Shown here: positions 61,122-64,000 of the stretch, piece by piece
How positions within the stretch are numbered: the first letter of the stretch is position 1
Layout: every line of letters begins with the position of its first letter
NCBI GenBank assembly: GCA_035530135.1
Contig: DATKVJ010000077.1
Location: 1-64,000, forward strand
Length of the DNA: 64,000 bases
Direction of reading: 5' to 3'
Source: CAIYYX01 sp035530135
Lineage (GTDB): Bacteria; Pseudomonadota; Gammaproteobacteria; Burkholderiales; Rhodocyclaceae
The notes under the pieces: generated by a model
The model's input: the letters and a program-made list of their open reading frames with translations, nothing else
Told to the model about the DNA's origin: nothing
Database searches by the model: none
Made by a program: the position numbers and the translations under genes

Positions 61122-62476
61122 AGCGCTTCTCCTTGCGCCGCAGGCTGACGCTGCTGCTCTCGGCCAGCCTGCTCCTGGTCTGGGCGGGAACGCTGCTGGT
61201 CAGCTATCGGGAAGCCAGGGAAGAGGTCAATGAGTTGTTCGATGCCCGCCTGGAGGAGGGCGCGCGAACGCTGATGCTGCTCGATCTTAAGCGGCTCAGG
61301 CGGCTTAGCGCAACGGAGAATCTCGCCGCGCCGGAGGACGATCACGATCGGGATCACGACGCCGCCCACCGCATCGGCTTCCAGGTCTGGAACCGCGGCG
61401 GCACCCTACTGCTGCGCAGCGCGGAGGCGCCGGCCGCCGCCTTCGAAAATGCTGCCGGCTTGCGCACGATCGCCATCGGCGGCCAATCCTGGCGCAGCAT
61501 CTCGCTGTGGCAAGAGCAGCGCGGGCTCCAGGTGCGCGTGTTCGAGCGGCTGCAGGTTCGGGAAGACCTGGCGGCCCACGTCACCGGACGGATGCTGATG
61601 CCCCTGCTCTACGCCCTGCCCGTCCTGGCCCTGCTGATCTGGTTCAGCATCGGACGCGGCTTCAGGCCGCTGGCTGCCCTGTCGCGAGCGATCGCCGCCC
61701 GCGACGCGGACAATCTCGATCGGATCACCGTAGACCAGGTCCCGGCCGAGACGCTGCCGCTGATCGATTCCCTGAACCAGCTGCTGCAGAAGCTGGCCGC
61801 TTCCCTCGACAAGGAACGCCGCTTCACCGCCGACGCCGCGCACGAATTGCGCACGCCGCTGGCGGCGATCAAGGTGCAGGCCGAAGTAGCGCTCGCGGCG
61901 CAGGATCCCGGGCAGCGACGGACGGCGGTGCGCAACATCGTCGCGGGGGTCGATCGGACCACCCACCTGGTCGAACAACTGCTGCTGCTCGCGCGCATCG
62001 ATCATCCCGACAGGAGCGTCTGGGCGCCGGTCGAGCTGGGTGAGCTCACAGCGCAGTGCGCGGCGCGTTACGCGGACCAGGCCGTGGGCAAGGACATCGA
62101 GCTCGGCGTGGCGGCCGAGGCCGCTTGCCTGGTGAGCGGCGACAGCACGACCTTAGATGTCCTGATCGGCAACCTGATCGACAACGCGCTGCGCTACACG
62201 CCGGCCGGCGGCCGGGTGGCGCTCAACGTCGCCCGTGCCGGAGGGCGGATCGTGCTCGCGGTCAGGGACAACGGTCCGGGCATCCCGCCCGAGGCCCAAG
62301 CCCGGGTATTCGACCGGTTCTACCGGGTCGGCGGCCACCCCGCGCCCGGAAGCGGGCTCGGACTGTCGATCGTCCGGCGCATCGCCAGCGCGCACGGCGC
62401 CGAGATCAAACTGGACCGCGGGCTGGACGGCCGGGGCTTCGGCCTCCTGCTCCGCTTTCCCGCCATGGCGGCGTGA
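61118..62476 (+). CDS. Sensor histidine kinase, QseC/PmrB-like
   Basis: A 452-residue inner-membrane kinase. TM1 is residues 11-29 and TM2 about 160-178, with a periplasmic sensor of about 130 residues between them. The sensor includes EDDHDRDHDAAH (residues 73-84), a possible metal-binding loop. A HAMP-like linker precedes the phospho-His242 in DAAHELRTPLAAIKV; N-box (LIDNALRYTP) and G-box (DNGPGIPPE, SGLGLSIV) are intact. The GTG start overlaps the regulator's stop (GTGA). The signal is unknown; divalent or trivalent metal is a reasonable guess. Confidence 0.92.
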   Translation: MKRFSLRRRLTLLLSASLLLVWAGTLLVSYREAREEVNELFDARLEEGARTLMLLDLKRLRRLSATENLAAPEDDHDRDHDAAHRIGFQVWNRGGTLLLRSAEAPAAAFENAAGLRTIAIGGQSWRSISLWQEQRGLQVRVFERLQVREDLAAHVTGRMLMPLLYALPVLALLIWFSIGRGFRPLAALSRAIAARDADNLDRITVDQVPAETLPLIDSLNQLLQKLAASLDKERRFTADAAHELRTPLAAIKVQAEVALAAQDPGQRRTAVRNIVAGVDRTTHLVEQLLLLARIDHPDRSVWAPVELGELTAQCAARYADQAVGKDIELGVAAEAACLVSGDSTTLDVLIGNLIDNALRYTPAGGRVALNVARAGGRIVLAVRDNGPGIPPEAQARVFDRFYRVGGHPAPGSGLGLSIVRRIASAHGAEIKLDRGLDGRGFGLLLRFPAMAA

Positions 62477-62488
62477 GGCGCCCGCCGC

Positions 62489-63550
62489 TCAGACCACCGC
62501 GGTTTGCGCCTGGCCCGCGCCGCGTTGCACGATGCTGCCGATCACATGGACCGTCTCGCCTGCCGCCTGGAGCAGCTCGGTGGCGGCAGCCGCGTGCTCT
62601 GCAGCGACGATCACCGCCATGCCGATGCCGCAGTTGAAGACGCGATGCATCTCGGCGTCGGCGACCTGGCCTTCGCGCTGCAGCCACCGGAACAGCGGCG
62701 GCAGCGGCCACAGCCGGCGGTCGAGGGTCGCGGCGAGGGGCTCGGGCAGGATGCGCGGCAGGTTCTCGGTCAGGCCGCCACCGGTGATGTGCGCCATGCC
62801 CTTCACCGGCAACGCCTCGATCAGCGCCAGCAGCGGCTTCACGTAGATGCGCGTCGGCGCCATCAGCGCGTCGACGAACGGGCGGCCGTGGAAGTCGGCG
62901 GCGTAGTCCGCGGCGGTGACGCCGGCGCGCGCGAGGATCTTCCGGATCAGCGAATAGCCGTTGGAGTGTGCGCCGCTGGAAGCGAGACCCAGCACCGCGT
63001 CGCCCGGCGCGATGGTACCGCCGTCGATGATCCGAGACTTCTCCACGGCGCCGACGGCGAAGCCGGCGAGATCGTACTCGCCGTCCGGGTACATGCTCGG
63101 CATCTCCGCCGTCTCGCCGCCGATCAGGGCGCAGCCGGCCAGTTCGCAGCCCCTGGCGATGCCCTGGATGACGCTCGCGGCGGTGCCGATGTCGAGCCTG
63201 CCGCAGGCGAAGTAGTCGAGGAAGAACAGCGGCTCGGCGCCCTGCACCAGGATGTCATTGACGCTCATCGCCACCAGATCCTGGCCGACGCCGTCGTGGC
63301 GGTCGAGCTGGAAGGCGAGCTTGAGCTTGGTGCCGACGCCGTCGGTGCCCGAGACCAGGACCGGCTCGCGGTATTTCTTGGAGAGCTCGAACAGCGCGCC
63401 GAAGCCGCCGATGCCGGCCAGCACCTCGGGACGCATGGTCCGGCGGGCAAAGGGCTTGATCCGCTCGACCAGGGCGTCTCCGGCATCGATATCGACGCCG
63501 GCGTCGCGATAGGTGAGCGGCGGATTGCTCGGGGAAGAAGATGAAGCCAT
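62489..63550 (-). CDS. purM: Phosphoribosylformylglycinamidine cyclo-ligase
   Basis: A 353-residue AIR synthase that closes the imidazole ring in purine synthesis. SGTDGVGTKLKLAFQ, GQDLVAMSVNDILVQGAEPLFFLDY and LIGGETAEMPSMY are diagnostic. It starts at an ATG with AGGAACTCAA upstream. purN is 8.5 kb away, so the two are not an operon here. It is convergent with the kinase gene (12-base gap) and divergent from the AI-2E-family gene. Confidence 0.98.
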   Translation of the reverse strand: MASSSSPSNPPLTYRDAGVDIDAGDALVERIKPFARRTMRPEVLAGIGGFGALFELSKKYREPVLVSGTDGVGTKLKLAFQLDRHDGVGQDLVAMSVNDILVQGAEPLFFLDYFACGRLDIGTAASVIQGIARGCELAGCALIGGETAEMPSMYPDGEYDLAGFAVGAVEKSRIIDGGTIAPGDAVLGLASSGAHSNGYSLIRKILARAGVTAADYAADFHGRPFVDALMAPTRIYVKPLLALIEALPVKGMAHITGGGLTENLPRILPEPLAATLDRRLWPLPPLFRWLQREGQVADAEMHRVFNCGIGMAVIVAAEHAAAATELLQAAGETVHVIGSIVQRGAGQAQTAVV

Positions 63551-63656
63551 TTGAGTTCCTGCGGGCTGGCGGCTAAAGTGTCGTCTTTTCGCGGCACCGG
63601 GCGTCGGCTATCTGCCACCCCGCGGCCGCGATAATCACCCGCCGATTCTACCGGAA

Positions 63657-64000
63657 ATGACCCCAGAACGCGCCGACCGCCTGCAAACCCTGATCTGGAG
63701 CGTGCTCGGCCTAGCCGTCCTGTGGCTGCTGTTTCTGCTCGGCCCGATCCTCGCTCCCTTCCTGCTCGCCGGCATCCTCGCCTACATCTGCGCGCCGCTG
63801 GTCGAGCGCCTGGAACGCTACGGCCTGCCGCGCCTCGTCGGCGTGCTGTTGGTGATGCTGCTGCTCTCCGCGATCCTGGCGCTGCTGGCGCTGATCCTGC
63901 TGCCGCTGGTGAACCAGGAGGCGCAACAGCTGATGGCGCGCCTGCCCGATGGCATCAGGCTGCTGAACGAGCAACTGACGCCCTGGCTCAAGGAACGCTT
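63657..64000 (+). CDS. AI-2E/PerM family transporter, N-terminal part only
   Basis: The frame is open to the window's right edge (114 residues seen). It has three to four hydrophobic segments after MTPERADRLQTLIWSVLG, with ILAPFLLAGILAYICAPLVERLER matching the AI-2E/UPF0118 family. The usual length is about 350, so about two thirds lies outside. The family includes putative exporters of AI-2 and Na+/H+ antiporters. Its position next to purM is a common betaproteobacterial arrangement. Confidence 0.88.
   Translation, partial: MTPERADRLQTLIWSVLGLAVLWLLFLLGPILAPFLLAGILAYICAPLVERLERYGLPRLVGVLLVMLLLSAILALLALILLPLVNQEAQQLMARLPDGIRLLNEQLTPWLKER

Overview
The window is a dense, GC-rich chromosomal segment of a betaproteobacterium, most likely from the Rhodocyclales. 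The genus cannot be fixed from the sequence alone. The call rests on trxA-rho-rpmE at the left, a BktB-type thiolase, DUF2788, the exbB-exbD-lpxK-trm112-kdsB-adk run, an E. coli-type NADP isocitrate dehydrogenase paired with AceK, and a MutL with an endonuclease motif. Nearly every gene is a recognisable housekeeping or core-metabolic gene. I see no phage, insertion sequence, CRISPR array, tRNA or restriction system. Many long open frames antisense to real genes are GC-bias shadows and are left out.

Layout. 0-0.25 kb: a minus-strand ribosomal RNA operon leader (promoter, boxA and a boxC-like element) whose 16S gene lies beyond the left edge. 0.25-8.3 kb: WYL regulator, trxA, rho behind a C-rich leader, rpmE, a GT39-like membrane protein, orn, an M48 protease, phhB and rsgA. 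8.3-16.4 kb: mostly minus-strand blocks with a thiolase, a CbiB-like protein, a Nudix enzyme, and the run argD-argF-argG-DUF2788-ppnP-yajQ. 16.5-19.6 kb: an orphan ParA, rpsT and murJ. 19.7-27 kb: a pyrophosphate-centred pair (hppA, pfp), adk, and the Kdo/lipid A and ExbBD genes. 27-30.4 kb: a large J-domain/coiled-coil protein facing a 16-repeat Sel1 protein. 30.5-34 kb: a DnaA-box cluster beside an AT-rich promoter, xseA, sodB, a DUF192 protein and two tiny exported Lys-rich proteins. 34-44.5 kb: the isocitrate branch point (aceK, icd, aceA, aceB) interleaved with cspA, clpS-clpA and rraA. 44.5-49.7 kb: marC, dut-coaBC, radC, rpmB-rpmG and a desaturase. 49.7-58.2 kb: an MscS channel, rsmB, a TonB-like/DUF3108 protein, purN, a lipoprotein, a metallo-hydrolase, DedA and mutL. 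58.2-64 kb: a repeat-invaded miaA 5' end, cytochrome b561 plus a PepSY protein divergent from a two-component system, purM and a truncated AI-2E family gene.

How the genes work together. AceK, Icd, AceA and AceB together decide whether isocitrate goes through the TCA cycle or the glyoxylate bypass, which suggests growth on acetate, fatty acids or other acetyl-CoA sources. A membrane H+-pyrophosphatase next to a PPi-dependent phosphofructokinase suggests PPi is conserved as an energy currency. KdsB, LpxK, MurJ, ExbBD and DedA serve the Gram-negative envelope.

The most unusual observations are these: (1) a 24-bp perfect inverted repeat and repeat array that replace the normal start of miaA; (2) a DnaA-box cluster next to AT-rich DNA far from any dnaA gene; (3) two PmrA/QseB-like direct-repeat boxes between the divergent PepSY/cytochrome and two-component operons, together with a His/Asp-rich sensor loop; (4) the J-domain protein of unusual architecture facing the long Sel1 protein; and (5) the twin exported Lys/Ala-rich small proteins.
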